NCBI GenBank assembly: GCA_033764075.1
Contig: JANRJH010000017.1
Location: 1-64,000, forward strand
Reading direction: 5' to 3'
DNA from: M3007 sp033764075
GTDB lineage: Bacteria; Bacteroidota; Bacteroidia; Chitinophagales; Saprospiraceae
DNA: 64,000 bases
Shown: positions 1 to 9,226 of the stretch, in pieces
Layout: each line of letters begins with the position of its first letter
How positions within the stretch are numbered: position 1 is the first letter of the stretch
Translations under genes and position numbers: made by a program
The notes under the pieces: model-generated
What the model saw: the letters and a program-made list of their open reading frames with translations, nothing else
Database searches by the model: none
What the model was told of the DNA's origin: nothing

Positions 1-138
1 TTTATGTCCGACACTTTTTCTTTTTTGAAAGCTTCACTGAACGTCCGCTGACGACTTGTCGATAATTGAAACTTTTTGTGCGCTGTCTTTGCCATTTTTG
101 ATTGACTTTTTTTGTCAACCTATTTTAGGCACACACAA

Positions 139-273
139 ATGGCGAGTGTCGAATGGCGAGTGTCGAATGGCGAGTGTCGAATGGCGAGTGTCGAATGACG
201 TGTACGCCTGGTCATCCGAAATAATCAAGTGTACACGCCATTCGACACTCGAAATTCGACACTCGTCACTCGC
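139..273. repeat. 14-bp tandem repeat plus hairpin, left copy
   Basis: Four tandem copies of a 14-mer (ATGGCGAGTGTCGA) occupy 139-194. They run into a long imperfect hairpin: the arm at about 184-206 pairs with 229-251 (core GTGTACRC...GCCATTCGACACTCG). The same module recurs in the same orientation at 1859-1961, so the two copies flank the nuclease gene as direct repeats. It lies just beyond the stop codon of that gene. Open frames across it are repeat-derived and not genes. Bases 1-138 hold no gene that I recognise; a small 7-bp stem (GATTGAC/GTCAACC) lies near 100-120. Confidence 0.85.
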
Positions 274-274
274 T

Positions 275-1816
275 TCAGATTTCCTCCGCCACCCAACCCT
301 CAATATTCTTCGTTTCGCTCGAAAAATTCACCCCCACACCCACTACCGGTTTGCCCGAGGCCCAGGCGCTGCGGTAGTATTTTTTTTGTTTGATCTGCTC
401 GAGCGCCGCAGCCGGGCTTTGGTCTAATTTGTACTCCAGAATGTACACATGTGTGGGCGTTTCTACGAGGCTGTCGGCCCGCCCGTCGGCGGTGCACACC
501 TCGCTGCGGATGCGGATGCCCATGTAGGTGAACAGCAGGTGGATGGCCGCGTGGAAGAATTTTTCGGGGTATTTTTCGTACAGAAAATAGGGAATGTCGG
601 CAAAAATAGATTGCAGCGTGCGCATCACTGCGTCTAGATCGTTGGTGACAAAGGCTTTTTCCATCCGGATGGCCGCAGAGATACCGGCGCCCTTTGATAC
701 GCCCCCGAACGCTTCCAGCAGATACGCCACCATGGCGTCTTTCACCTCGCGATTGGGGTAATCGAGGGTGTACTGGCCGTATTCGTCGCGCGACTGGATG
801 GTGAGGTAGCCCGTTTGGTACAGCAGTCCGTAGGGCCGGATGTCTTCCAGGTCGAACGTGTCGAAGTCCAGCACCGTTTGTCCGGCAGGGTTCAATTCGA
901 AAACACCTTCCTTTTTCAGTAAATCAATAAGAAATGTGGGCGTACCGGTGGCGAACCAGAAATTTTCGAACTCTTTCCTATCGAAAAACATATTTACCGA
1001 CACCGGATTATACACTTTTTCAGACGCGTGGTGAAACCGGTAGCCATTGTACCACAGCCGCAGTTTTTCCAGCAAATCCTCCCGCGACAACTGCATTTTC
1101 AGCGCCGTCGCTTCTATTTCCTCGCTGAAATTCGACTCCAGCTCCGCCTGGGTATAGCCCACCATAGTGGCGTATTCGGGGTGCATGGTCAGGTCGGTGA
1201 GGTTGTTCAGGCCGGAGAAAATGCCCGTTTTGCTGAATTTGCTCACACCGGTGAGGAAGACGAATTCCAGAAAGGGGTCGTTATTTTTTAACACCGTGTA
1301 AAACTCCCGCAACATTTCGCGGTGCTGAATGGCGCGCTCCGTGTCCACGCCCAGATAATGAATGATGGGGGCGTCGTACTCATCGATCAGCACAACCACC
1401 TTACCGTTGCGGGCAAGCTGTTGGATTAAATACTCAAATTTACTGCTGATGGAAAGATCAATTGGCGGCAGCCCGTTCTCCCGAATGTTTTTGTCTAACA
1501 GGTAATGCATCGCGGCCTCCAGTCCCTGCTCAACGAAACCAATCCCGGTGAAGGTCAGGCGCAGCACCGGATTTTTCCGGCTCCAGTCCCACTTGTCCTG
1601 TATCCACAAGCCCTCGAACAACTCCCGGCTGCCGCTGAACAGCTCGTGCAGGGTAGCGATGGTGATGGATTTGCCAAAACGCCGAGGCCGGGAAAAAAAG
1701 TACGCGCCCGGATTGGAGGCCATCTTATACAAATATTGGGTTTTATCAACATACAAAAACCCATTTTCGATGATCTTGCGAAAATCCTGTAGCCCGAGTG
1801 GCAGTTTTTTTGGCAT
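275..1816 (-). CDS. AAA-ATPase-like / PD-(D/E)XK nuclease family protein
   Basis: A 513-aa protein of the widespread Bacteroidota family with an N-terminal AAA-ATPase-like domain (PF09820 type) and a C-terminal PD-(D/E)XK nuclease domain (PF08011 type). The N-terminus LPLGLQDFRKIIENG and YVDKT are typical. A P-loop-like SRPRRFGKS lies at about residues 42-50 and a Walker B-like VVVLIDEYDAP near 155. The C-terminal GRADSLVE ... ILEYKL supplies the D...ExK nuclease signature. I chose the start at 1816 (MPKKLPLG), because the upstream in-frame extension is translated repeat DNA. The biological role of the family is unknown; a link to mobile or defence functions is only suggested by its nuclease fold. 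It is flanked on both sides by the same hairpin repeat. Confidence 0.85.
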   Translation of the reverse strand: MPKKLPLGLQDFRKIIENGFLYVDKTQYLYKMASNPGAYFFSRPRRFGKSITIATLHELFSGSRELFEGLWIQDKWDWSRKNPVLRLTFTGIGFVEQGLEAAMHYLLDKNIRENGLPPIDLSISSKFEYLIQQLARNGKVVVLIDEYDAPIIHYLGVDTERAIQHREMLREFYTVLKNNDPFLEFVFLTGVSKFSKTGIFSGLNNLTDLTMHPEYATMVGYTQAELESNFSEEIEATALKMQLSREDLLEKLRLWYNGYRFHHASEKVYNPVSVNMFFDRKEFENFWFATGTPTFLIDLLKKEGVFELNPAGQTVLDFDTFDLEDIRPYGLLYQTGYLTIQSRDEYGQYTLDYPNREVKDAMVAYLLEAFGGVSKGAGISAAIRMEKAFVTNDLDAVMRTLQSIFADIPYFLYEKYPEKFFHAAIHLLFTYMGIRIRSEVCTADGRADSLVETPTHVYILEYKLDQSPAAALEQIKQKKYYRSAWASGKPVVGVGVNFSSETKNIEGWVAEEI

Positions 1817-1858
1817 GCGCAATGCGTTTGAATAGCAAATATAGCCACAAATACCGAT

Positions 1859-1961
1859 TGTCGAGTGTCGAATGGCGAGTGTCGAATGACGTGTACGCCT
1901 GGTCATTCGAAGTAACCAAGGCGTACACGCTATTCGACACTCGACACTCGTCACTCGCCAC
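1859..1961. repeat. 14-bp repeat plus hairpin, right copy
   Basis: Second copy of the module at 139-273: GAGTGTCGAATGGC units followed by arms CGAGTGTCGAATGACGTGTA and its imperfect complement at 1921-1943, with TCGACACTCG and CACTCGCCACTC extensions. It separates the start of the nuclease gene from the stop codon of the glycogen phosphorylase gene (1962-1964). Being in the same orientation as the left copy, the pair could recombine and delete the gene between them. Confidence 0.85.
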
Positions 1962-4526
1962 TCAATTCAGCCAGCGCACCAATTCAAAATCCTGGCGGTG
2001 GGCCAGTATGGGATGTTTGGCGAATATCCGGAAACCGTATTCGTAGACGCCTGCCGAGTGGGGCACGAAGTCACATACGTAAGTGGCCTGGGTGCCGCTG
2101 GTGCTTTCCAGGGTGAGCTCTTGTCTTTGGGTGAGCTCGAGTTCGGTTTCCACGAACCGGTGGAAAAAGACCACTTCCACGCCGATCTCTTCCGGCTTCA
2201 ACTGGTGCAACTGGAGCGTGACGGAGGCCTTGAACTGTTCGCCCAGGGGCAGCGAGCGGTTATAGGTATCAGGCGCTTCGAGCGACACCAGCTCAATGTT
2301 GTCCCACGCCATGCGCATGCGGTGTTTCCAGGCCACCAGATCGGAAGCGGGCTTGAAGTTGTGCTTCTTTAGTTGGCGGCTTCTATGCCAGAGTTTTTGG
2401 TAATACCGCTCCTGGTAATCGTCGAGCATGCGTTTCATGACGAAATCCGGCGCAATGTCGGCAATGGTATTTTTGATGTGGGCCACCCATTTTTTACTGA
2501 CACCGCCCTCATTTTGATCGAAGTAGGTGGGCAGGATGTCGTCTTCCAAGATGTTGTAGATGGTTTCGGCGTCGAGTTCGTTTTGCAGGGTAGTGTCGGC
2601 ATAGGTTTCCTTTTCCGGCAGTGCCCATCCGGCGCCCGGCTTGTAGCCTTCGCACCACCAGCCGTCGAGTACGCTGAAGTTCATCACCCCATTGATGGCG
2701 GCTTTCATGCCGCTGGTGCCGCTGGCTTCCTTGGGCCGGGTGGGGTTGTTGAGCCAGATGTCCACCCCTTGCACCATGAGCTTGGCCATTTCCATGCTGT
2801 AGTTTTCGAGGAAGATGATTTTGCCCAAAAAGTTCGACCTTTTGGATGTGTTGTAAATCTGCCGGATGAGCTCCTGCCCCCCCTTGTCGGCGGGGTGCGC
2901 TTTGCCGGCGAACAGGAACAGCACGGGCCGGTCGGGGTCGCTGAGGATTTCGGCCAGCCGGGCTTCGTTGCTGAGCAGCAGTGTTGCGCGTTTGTACGTG
3001 GCGAAGCGGCGGGCAAACCCGATGACCAGGGCGTTGTCTTCAATGGCATTTACCATACCGAATATGGAGCGCGGCCCTTCACCCCGGTGGGTCAGTTCAT
3101 TTTTCAACTCCACGCGCACCCAGTCCAGCAGCCTTTTTTTCAGTTTTTTCCGGATGGCCATGATCTGCTCGTCTGGCACCTGATGAATTTTTCCCCAGAC
3201 TTTGTGGTTGGTCTGGTCGGCCCAGAACTGCTTGCCCATGGTGTTGTGGTAAAGCTCGTCCCATTCCGGCGCGATCCAGGTAGGATAGTGGATGCTGTTG
3301 GTGACGTATCCGACGTGCAGTTCCGCGTAATTGTAATCGGGGAACAGCTCGTTGAACATTTTCTGGCTCACCTCTCCGTGCAGTTTGCTCACGCCGTTTA
3401 CCTCCTGGGAGAGGCGGATGGCGAGGTGGCTCATGGAGAACGTTTCGTGGTTGTTTTTCGGGTCAATGCGGCCCAGGGCCAGGAAATCCTCCCAGCTGAG
3501 GTTGAGCAGGTCGCTGTATTCAAACAGGTATTCGCGCACCAGCGTTTCGGAGAAGGCGTCGTGGCCGGCCGGCACCGGCGTGTGGGTGGTGAACAGCTGG
3601 GTGGAGCGCACGATTTCGATGGCCTCATCGAACGGCATTCCTTTTTCCTGTATGTAGTTGCGCAGCCGTTCCAGCCCGAGAAAGGCGGCGTGCCCTTCGT
3701 TTAGGTGGTACAGGTCGGGGTTCAGCCCGATGGCCTTCAGGGCACGCACCCCGCCGATGCCGAGCAGCACCTCCTGGCGGATGCGGTTTTCGTTGTCGCC
3801 GCCGTACAATTGATGGGTGATGGAACGGTCGTCCCAGAGATTGTCCTCAATATCGGCGTCAAGCAGGTAAAGCGACACACGGCCGACGTGCAGCACCCAC
3901 ACTTTGGCCCACACGGTCCGCTCGCCGAGTGTGACATTAACGCGTATCCACTCGCCCTCGGCGTTGCGCACCGGGCGGTATGGCAGCTGGGTAAACTTGG
4001 CGGGGTCGAGGTGGTGAATCTGGTCTCCGTGCAGGGAGATGCCTTGCTGGAAATAACCGTAGCGGTACAGCAGGCCAATGGCGATCATGTTTACGTTCCG
4101 GTCGCTGACCTCCTTGAGGTAGTCGCCGGCCAGTACACCCAGGCCGCCGGAGTACAGGCGAAGGCTGATGTGGAGGCCATATTCCATACAGAAGTAGGCA
4201 ATGAGGGGCTGTCCCTCCTCCGGCTGCGCTTCCATATACTGGTTGAATGCTGCGTACACCCGGCGCATGCGATCTACAAAGTCCTTGTTCTCGCTGAGCT
4301 CGCGCGCCTTGGCAATGTCCAGGTTGTCGAGCAAAGCAACCGGATTGTGGTTCAGCGAGGCGAACTTCTCCGGGTCAATGGAACGAAAGAGCTCGGTTGC
4401 CTCGTGGTTCCACGACCACCAGAGGTTGTAGGCCAGGTCGGTCAGCGGGGCCAGTTCCTGTGGCAGTTTGGGTTCGATGTAAATGCGCTTGAGGCGGGCG
4501 GCGTTGTGCGTCAGATTACCTATCAT
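1962..4526 (-). CDS. glgP: Alpha-glucan (glycogen) phosphorylase
   Basis: Cytoplasmic GT35 phosphorylase that releases glucose-1-phosphate from glycogen or maltodextrin. The 854-aa length and the N-terminal segment (IEPKLPQELAPLTDLAYNLW) match the DUF3417-containing bacterial and archaeal branch rather than the muscle-type enzyme. The PLP-binding motif is EASGTSGMKAAINGV, with the lysine in GMK. Other conserved segments are YFCMEYGLH, SGGLGVLAGD, HLNEGHAA and HTPVPAGHD. I chose the start at 4526 (MIGNLTHNA), because the 25 codons upstream look non-native. A weak -7-like box (TACCTTCG on the minus strand, 4587-4594) would give a transcript starting upstream of 4526. No other glycogen gene is adjacent. 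The 257 bases up to the next gene hold nothing else recognised. Confidence 0.93.
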   Translation of the reverse strand: MIGNLTHNAARLKRIYIEPKLPQELAPLTDLAYNLWWSWNHEATELFRSIDPEKFASLNHNPVALLDNLDIAKARELSENKDFVDRMRRVYAAFNQYMEAQPEEGQPLIAYFCMEYGLHISLRLYSGGLGVLAGDYLKEVSDRNVNMIAIGLLYRYGYFQQGISLHGDQIHHLDPAKFTQLPYRPVRNAEGEWIRVNVTLGERTVWAKVWVLHVGRVSLYLLDADIEDNLWDDRSITHQLYGGDNENRIRQEVLLGIGGVRALKAIGLNPDLYHLNEGHAAFLGLERLRNYIQEKGMPFDEAIEIVRSTQLFTTHTPVPAGHDAFSETLVREYLFEYSDLLNLSWEDFLALGRIDPKNNHETFSMSHLAIRLSQEVNGVSKLHGEVSQKMFNELFPDYNYAELHVGYVTNSIHYPTWIAPEWDELYHNTMGKQFWADQTNHKVWGKIHQVPDEQIMAIRKKLKKRLLDWVRVELKNELTHRGEGPRSIFGMVNAIEDNALVIGFARRFATYKRATLLLSNEARLAEILSDPDRPVLFLFAGKAHPADKGGQELIRQIYNTSKRSNFLGKIIFLENYSMEMAKLMVQGVDIWLNNPTRPKEASGTSGMKAAINGVMNFSVLDGWWCEGYKPGAGWALPEKETYADTTLQNELDAETIYNILEDDILPTYFDQNEGGVSKKWVAHIKNTIADIAPDFVMKRMLDDYQERYYQKLWHRSRQLKKHNFKPASDLVAWKHRMRMAWDNIELVSLEAPDTYNRSLPLGEQFKASVTLQLHQLKPEEIGVEVVFFHRFVETELELTQRQELTLESTSGTQATYVCDFVPHSAGVYEYGFRIFAKHPILAHRQDFELVRWLN

Positions 4527-4783
4527 AGGATCGTTGAGCTTGTTGTAAATGGCCGGGATCCGCAAGCGGAACCCCGATTCAGTGCGCGAAGGTACGGGCA
4601 AAACGCCTGACGACGTTTTAACTTTTTGTTATTGTGGAAAAAACACTATCCCGGCGTGCGGTTTAATGACTTATGCCTTCAATTGGCTGATGGTGCCGGG
4701 ATGACGATATTGGACTGTCAGTCACCCCGACACTTACGCGCAACACTCCGTAAAAAGAAACATGAGCTGCGTTAAATCGGTCT

Positions 4784-5029
4784 TTATCGCTGGAATCGCG
4801 CAAAAATTTTCGTGATGGTTTCGGCCAACTTCCGATCTTTGTCTGTTATTATGTTGCCGGCATCGTGGGTGGTGAGTTGAATGTTTACCCGATTCCAGAC
4901 ATTGCTCCAGTTCGGGTGGTGGTTTTGTTTTTCGGCGTGCAGGGCCACTTCGGTCATGAAGGCAAATGCCTGTGCAAAATCGTTGAAAGTGAATACCGCC
5001 TCGAGTTGGTTGTTGTTTTCAGTCCACAT
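4784..5029 (-). CDS. 4a-hydroxytetrahydrobiopterin dehydratase (pterin-4a-carbinolamine dehydratase)
   Basis: An 81-aa member of the PCD/DCoH family, which recycles oxidised tetrahydropterin cofactor after aromatic amino acid hydroxylation. The core family signature is clear: AEKQNHHPNWSNVWNRV (catalytic histidines and the P-x-W motif) followed by LTTHDAGNIITDKDRKLAE. It starts at MWTENNNQLEAVF, a normal start for the short Bacteroidota version, so it appears complete. No phenylalanine hydroxylase gene lies in the window, so its partner is elsewhere. Confidence 0.92.
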   Translation of the reverse strand: MWTENNNQLEAVFTFNDFAQAFAFMTEVALHAEKQNHHPNWSNVWNRVNIQLTTHDAGNIITDKDRKLAETITKIFARFQR

Positions 5030-5099
5030 GCGTTACATTTTTTGAAAAAACGTTTCAGATAACGCACCCATTGCGTTCCTGACCTTAAACCCGGATACT

Positions 5100-6602
5100 A
5101 TGACCATCGATACTGCCCTGCCGGAGCCCCGACTGCTGGAGGACCACTTCGAATCCTTCCGAAACAACATCGTCGGGCTGGATCAGCCGTTCCAAAGCCC
5201 CTACGGACCACAACGCATCCTGTATGCCGACTGGACGGCCAGCGGCCGCCTGTACCGCCCGCTCGAAGCCAAAATGCTGAACGACTTCGGGCCCTTCGTG
5301 GGCAACACCCATACAGAGACCAACATCACCGGCACCTCCATGACCATGGCTTACCACAAGGCCAAGGACATCATCAAAGAACACGTCAATGCCGGCCCCG
5401 ACGACTGCCTGATCTCTTACGGGTCGGGGATGACCGGCGTGATCAACAAGTTCCAGCGCATTCTGGGGCTCAAGCTGCCCGAGCGGTGGCGTCAGGCGGG
5501 CATCGTGCCGAAAGAGGAGCGGCCGGTGGTGTTCGTCACCCACATGGAGCACCATTCCAATCAAACCTCGTGGCTGGAGACCATTGCCGACGTGGAGGTT
5601 ATCCCGCCTACACCGGACGGGGACATTGACCTGGACCACCTGGAGCAGCGCCTGAACCATTTTGCCGGCCGCCGACTGAAGATCGCTGCCGTCACCGCCT
5701 GCTCCAACGTAACCGGCATACAGACACCCTACCACCACATGGCCGCCATCATGCACCGGCACGGCGGCTTATGCTTTGTCGACTTCGCCTGCTCGGCCCC
5801 GTACGTGCCGATCGACATGCATCCGGCCGATCCGGCCCAAAAGCTGGACGCCATCTATTTCTCCCCGCACAAGTTCCTGGGTGGTCCGGGCACCGCCGGC
5901 ATCCTCATTTTTGATACCGCCCTCTACCACAACCGCGTACCCGACAACCCCGGCGGCGGCACCGTAAAGTGGACCAATCCGTGGCACGAACACGACTATG
6001 TCGACAGCATCGAGGAGCGCGAGGACGGCGGCACCCCGCCCTTCCTGCAGACCATCCGCACGGCGCTTTGCATCCGGCTGAAGGAACAAATGGGCGTGGA
6101 CAATATCCTACAGCGGGAAGAGCACCTGGTGTCCATCCTGTTCGATCGCCTGGAGCGCGTTCCGGGGCTCACCATCCTGTCGGGCCGACACAAACACCGG
6201 CTCGGCGTCATGTCGTTCATCATTGAGGGGTTGCACTATAACCTCGGGGTGCGCCTGCTCAACGATCGCTTCGGCGTGCAGGTCCGCGGAGGCTGCTCCT
6301 GCGCGGGCACCTACGGACACTACCTGTTGCAGGTAGACCGGCAGTTGTCGCACGTACTCACCTGCCAGATCAGCCAGGGCGACCTGAGCAACAAGCCCGG
6401 CTGGATCCGTCTGTCCATACACCCCACTATGACCGATGCCGATGTGCACGCCTTGTGCGACGCCGTGCAGGCGGTCGCCGAAAACCACGAACGCTGGTTG
6501 GCCGACTACCGGTACGATCCGCACACCAACGACTTTTTGCACCGCTATGCCGATCATCACTGGGCCGAATCTGTCGGCGCCTGGTTCGACCTGGAGGACT
6601 AG
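5100..6602 (+). CDS. Class V aminotransferase (cysteine desulfurase-like PLP enzyme)
   Basis: A 500-aa fold-type I PLP enzyme of the aminotransferase class V family. Visible elements are DWTASGRLY near the N-terminus, GNTHTETNITG, VTHMEHHSNQTSW, the aspartate motif CFVDFACSAPY, and the PLP lysine in YFSPHKFLGGPGTAGIL. A glycine/cysteine-rich GGCSCAGTYGHYLL sits where cysteine desulfurases carry their mobile cysteine loop. It is longer than SufS/IscS (about 400 aa) and has no suf/isc neighbours, so the substrate is not defined; a desulfurase, a selenocysteine lyase-like or another beta-lyase role is possible. Its stop codon overlaps the stop codon of the convergent gene at 6599. Confidence 0.85.
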   Translation: MTIDTALPEPRLLEDHFESFRNNIVGLDQPFQSPYGPQRILYADWTASGRLYRPLEAKMLNDFGPFVGNTHTETNITGTSMTMAYHKAKDIIKEHVNAGPDDCLISYGSGMTGVINKFQRILGLKLPERWRQAGIVPKEERPVVFVTHMEHHSNQTSWLETIADVEVIPPTPDGDIDLDHLEQRLNHFAGRRLKIAAVTACSNVTGIQTPYHHMAAIMHRHGGLCFVDFACSAPYVPIDMHPADPAQKLDAIYFSPHKFLGGPGTAGILIFDTALYHNRVPDNPGGGTVKWTNPWHEHDYVDSIEEREDGGTPPFLQTIRTALCIRLKEQMGVDNILQREEHLVSILFDRLERVPGLTILSGRHKHRLGVMSFIIEGLHYNLGVRLLNDRFGVQVRGGCSCAGTYGHYLLQVDRQLSHVLTCQISQGDLSNKPGWIRLSIHPTMTDADVHALCDAVQAVAENHERWLADYRYDPHTNDFLHRYADHHWAESVGAWFDLED

Positions 6603-7075
6603 GTCAGTACGTCAATAACCGTTTTGAGCGAAACAAAAATCACCTCACGCCCCTCCTTGGTGACGAGCGACTCCGGGTCTTCTTCGTCTTCCAGCACCGC
6701 TTCTTCGGCGAAAGAAAGCAGGTCTTCCTGGGCATAGCCCTCGAAAAACGGGTCGAGTCGCTCCCGGAACGGTTTGCCGGCCGTCTGCTCCATAATGTCG
6801 TAATTGGCCTCCTCCGCCTCCCCTATGGCTTCCTCTTCGGCGGGTTCGGGCGATTCGCCGCCCTTTTCCACTGCCGACCAGATGATGAGCGCCAGGTATT
6901 CGAGGTACCCCTTTTCGTCTTCGCTGAGAAAGTCGAACGACTCGGTTTCCAGCCAGGCGAGCAACATGGGTTGCGCTTCGGCGAAGGCGGTCATACGTTG
7001 TTCGTACTGGTCTTCCGAGAGGTTGTCGAGTTCGTCAATCACGCGATCTATGGTATCGGCTGAGATGGGTTTCAT
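6599..7075 (-). CDS. Acidic hypothetical protein
   Basis: A 158-aa, strongly acidic soluble protein with no signal peptide or membrane segment. It has a helical N-terminal half (MKPISADTIDRVIDELDNLS) and a Glu-rich centre (PEPAEEEAIGEAEEANYD). I recognise no family. The start at 7075 lies about 20 bases downstream of a predicted -7 box (7102-7109). Its TAG stop shares the palindrome CTAG with the stop of the convergent aminotransferase gene. Confidence 0.7.
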   Translation of the reverse strand: MKPISADTIDRVIDELDNLSEDQYEQRMTAFAEAQPMLLAWLETESFDFLSEDEKGYLEYLALIIWSAVEKGGESPEPAEEEAIGEAEEANYDIMEQTAGKPFRERLDPFFEGYAQEDLLSFAEEAVLEDEEDPESLVTKEGREVIFVSLKTVIDVLT

Positions 7076-7101
7076 GCGCTTGGGTTTGAAAAAAAACGGC
7101 A

Positions 7102-7109
7102 CAAAATTA
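7102..7109 (-). promoter_or_regulatory. Predicted -7 box of the acidic protein gene
   Basis: Minus-strand TAATTTTG matches the Bacteroidota -7 consensus TAnnTTTG. The expected transcript start is about 7 bases further on, leaving a leader of roughly 20 bases before the ATG at 7075. No clear -33 TTTG is visible. Confidence 0.5.
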
Positions 7110-7240
7110 GCCGTAGTGGAGAAGGATTGAAACTTTTTTTGTGCCTGTCGATATTTTTTTCCCATTTTGAATGCCAGTACCGACATTTGAGGGCAATTGC
7201 CTGCCGGGCGCCGGGCGCCGGGTTTAAACGAAAAGCAGAT

Positions 7241-8053
7241 ATGCAACAAGCTGCCCTGGTAGATATGTACAATGGCGAATCGAATCGCGGCATCGGTATG
7301 CTGAAACGGGTACTGAGCCGCTACGCCAACGTATTGCGTTACGATCATTTCGACGTACGCGCCAAGAACGAAGTACCCGATGCCTCTTACGACCTGTACA
7401 TTTTCTCGGGAGGGCCGGGCGATCCGCTGCTGAACGACGGCCCCTGGTTCGACCGGTATTTTGCCCTGATAGAAGAGCTTTATCAACGAAACGCGCAGGC
7501 CGGCGGTAAAAAGCGCTATTGTCTTTTTATTTGTCATTCCTTCCAGATGGCCTGCCACCACTTCGGCATCGGCCGGGTTTTGCAACGCGCCCAGATGTCG
7601 TTCGGCACCTACCCCGTGTACAAAACGGCAGAGGGTAAAAGTGAGCGCCTGTTTGAGGGTTTATCTGATCCTTTTTACATCGCCGATTTCCGTCGGTATC
7701 AGGTGCTGCACCCCAACAAGGAAAAGCTGCGCAGCATGGGCGCCAGGGTGTTGTGCCTGGAGAAACTACGTCCGCATACCCATTACGACCGCGCACTGAT
7801 GGCGGTTCGCTTCAGTCCCTGGATGGTGGGCACCCAGTTCCATCCGGAGGCCGATCCGGAGGGTATGCTTGCCTATTTCCAGGAGCCGGAGCGAAAAAAG
7901 GCCATAGTGGTGGAGCATGGAGAGACCCGTTATCACCACATGATCCGCGACCTGAAAAACCCGGGCAAGATCCAGCGAACGTTTGACACGGTGGTACCGC
8001 AGTTTATCGAACAGAGTTTGATGGGCATTGCGCAGGCCGCCGGCGCCATTTAA
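7241..8053 (+). CDS. Class I glutamine amidotransferase-like protein
   Basis: A 270-aa stand-alone type 1 glutamine amidotransferase (GATase1) domain protein. The catalytic triad is present: nucleophile Cys98 in LFICHSFQMACHHF, then His201 and Glu203 in VGTQFHPEADPEG. The oxyanion strand motif IFSGGPGDP is at about residues 54-62. Such proteins are GMP-synthase-like in annotation, but there is no synthetase domain or partner here, so the acceptor is unknown; some relatives hydrolyse gamma-glutamyl peptides. The start at 7241 gives the usual MQQAALVDMYNG opening. The gene converges on the site-2 protease gene with 8 bases between the stops. Confidence 0.87.
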   Translation: MQQAALVDMYNGESNRGIGMLKRVLSRYANVLRYDHFDVRAKNEVPDASYDLYIFSGGPGDPLLNDGPWFDRYFALIEELYQRNAQAGGKKRYCLFICHSFQMACHHFGIGRVLQRAQMSFGTYPVYKTAEGKSERLFEGLSDPFYIADFRRYQVLHPNKEKLRSMGARVLCLEKLRPHTHYDRALMAVRFSPWMVGTQFHPEADPEGMLAYFQEPERKKAIVVEHGETRYHHMIRDLKNPGKIQRTFDTVVPQFIEQSLMGIAQAAGAI

Positions 8054-8061
8054 GCATTGGA

Positions 8062-9210
8062 CTATTGCGTCCTCAGAAAGTTGGTCAGTCCCGCTTCGTC
8101 TATGACGCCGATGATCTGCCCGGAGGCGTCCTGCACACCAAGGATGCCGAATCCTTGCTGGCGAATGAGGTAGTACACATAAAGCATGGATTCCCTGAGG
8201 CCCACGGCAGGTATCTGATCGCTCATGTACTGTGCCACCGGCGAGCTGATATCTTGTTTTTTCAGGGCGCGCAGAATGTCTTCTTCCTCCAGCACGCCAA
8301 CGGGGTTGTTGTTGAAATCGTACACCAGGAAGTGCCGTTCCAGGCCGTTTTTCAACATATCAATGGGCGTTTGCATCCAGTCGGTCATGTTGAGGCGGGT
8401 GAACAGGGGGCGCATGATCTCGGCGGCGCTGTGGTTCTTGAGCCGGTCGTCAAGTTGCACCATGTTGTTTTCGGTACGGGCGGTGGTAAACACAAAGATC
8501 CCGATCAGGGTCAGGGTAAAAGCGCCCGTATAGAGGCCAATGCCGACAAAAGCGACCGCGATCACCTGCCCGACGATAGCCGCCACGCGGGTAGCGCGTA
8601 CGCGCCCGATGCGCATCGCCAGCAAGGCGCGGAAGATGCGCCCGCCATCCATCGGAAAAGCGGGGATGAGGTTAAACACCACGAGGGCAATATTGGTGGC
8701 GATCAGCACCGGGAGGTAAAACAGGAAACCGGTGGTTTCCAGCCCGGCTTCCGCAATGGCCTGGGCGGTCTCCTCAGCGTCGGCAAAAGTGAGTTGTTGT
8801 TCCAGAAACCACTTGAATATTTCCCAGCGTTCGTTTTGAAAAATCAGCCAACCGAGTGCCAGCAGGACGATGGCGATCACCACATTGACCATGGGGCCTG
8901 CAATGGCCACCAGAAATTCCTGAACAGGCTTTTCGGGCATGCGTTCCAGCCGGGCGATGCCACCGATGGGCGTCAGGATGATGTCCTGCGTATGAACGCC
9001 GTAGCGGCGGGCCGTAAGCGAGTGGCCGTATTCGTGCAGCAGTACACAGGAGAAAAGGGCAATAAAAAAGCCCATGAGCCAAAAAGTGTCAATCAGGGTC
9101 AGGCCGTTGCTGAAGCCCAGCCAGAAGGCGTACAGGAAAATAAGACCGAAGGTCCAGTGCAGATGAACCGGGATACCGAACCAGGTGAAGAGTTTGAGGG
9201 AGCCGCCCAT
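8062..9210 (-). CDS. Site-2 protease family (M50) metalloprotease with CBS pair
   Basis: A 382-aa intramembrane zinc protease. The zinc-binding HEYGH lies at residues 59-63 inside a hydrophobic segment, and the second motif FPMDGGR near residue 195 supplies the aspartate ligand. About six membrane segments are followed by a C-terminal pair of CBS domains (about 255-380, including EEDILRALKKQDI and GVIDEAGLTNFL), which usually sense adenosyl ligands. The N-terminus MGGSLKLFTWFGIPVHLHWT is the standard opening of this subfamily and fixes the start at 9210. The substrate is unknown; an anti-sigma factor or membrane regulator is typical of the family. Confidence 0.92.
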   Translation of the reverse strand: MGGSLKLFTWFGIPVHLHWTFGLIFLYAFWLGFSNGLTLIDTFWLMGFFIALFSCVLLHEYGHSLTARRYGVHTQDIILTPIGGIARLERMPEKPVQEFLVAIAGPMVNVVIAIVLLALGWLIFQNERWEIFKWFLEQQLTFADAEETAQAIAEAGLETTGFLFYLPVLIATNIALVVFNLIPAFPMDGGRIFRALLAMRIGRVRATRVAAIVGQVIAVAFVGIGLYTGAFTLTLIGIFVFTTARTENNMVQLDDRLKNHSAAEIMRPLFTRLNMTDWMQTPIDMLKNGLERHFLVYDFNNNPVGVLEEEDILRALKKQDISSPVAQYMSDQIPAVGLRESMLYVYYLIRQQGFGILGVQDASGQIIGVIDEAGLTNFLRTQ

Positions 9211-9226
9211 AAGAAGGGTTGGAGGG

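Noticed and set aside
56..427. Frames across the 14-mer repeat at the left edge
   Set aside because: Translated repeat DNA; no domain, and antisense to the nuclease gene end.
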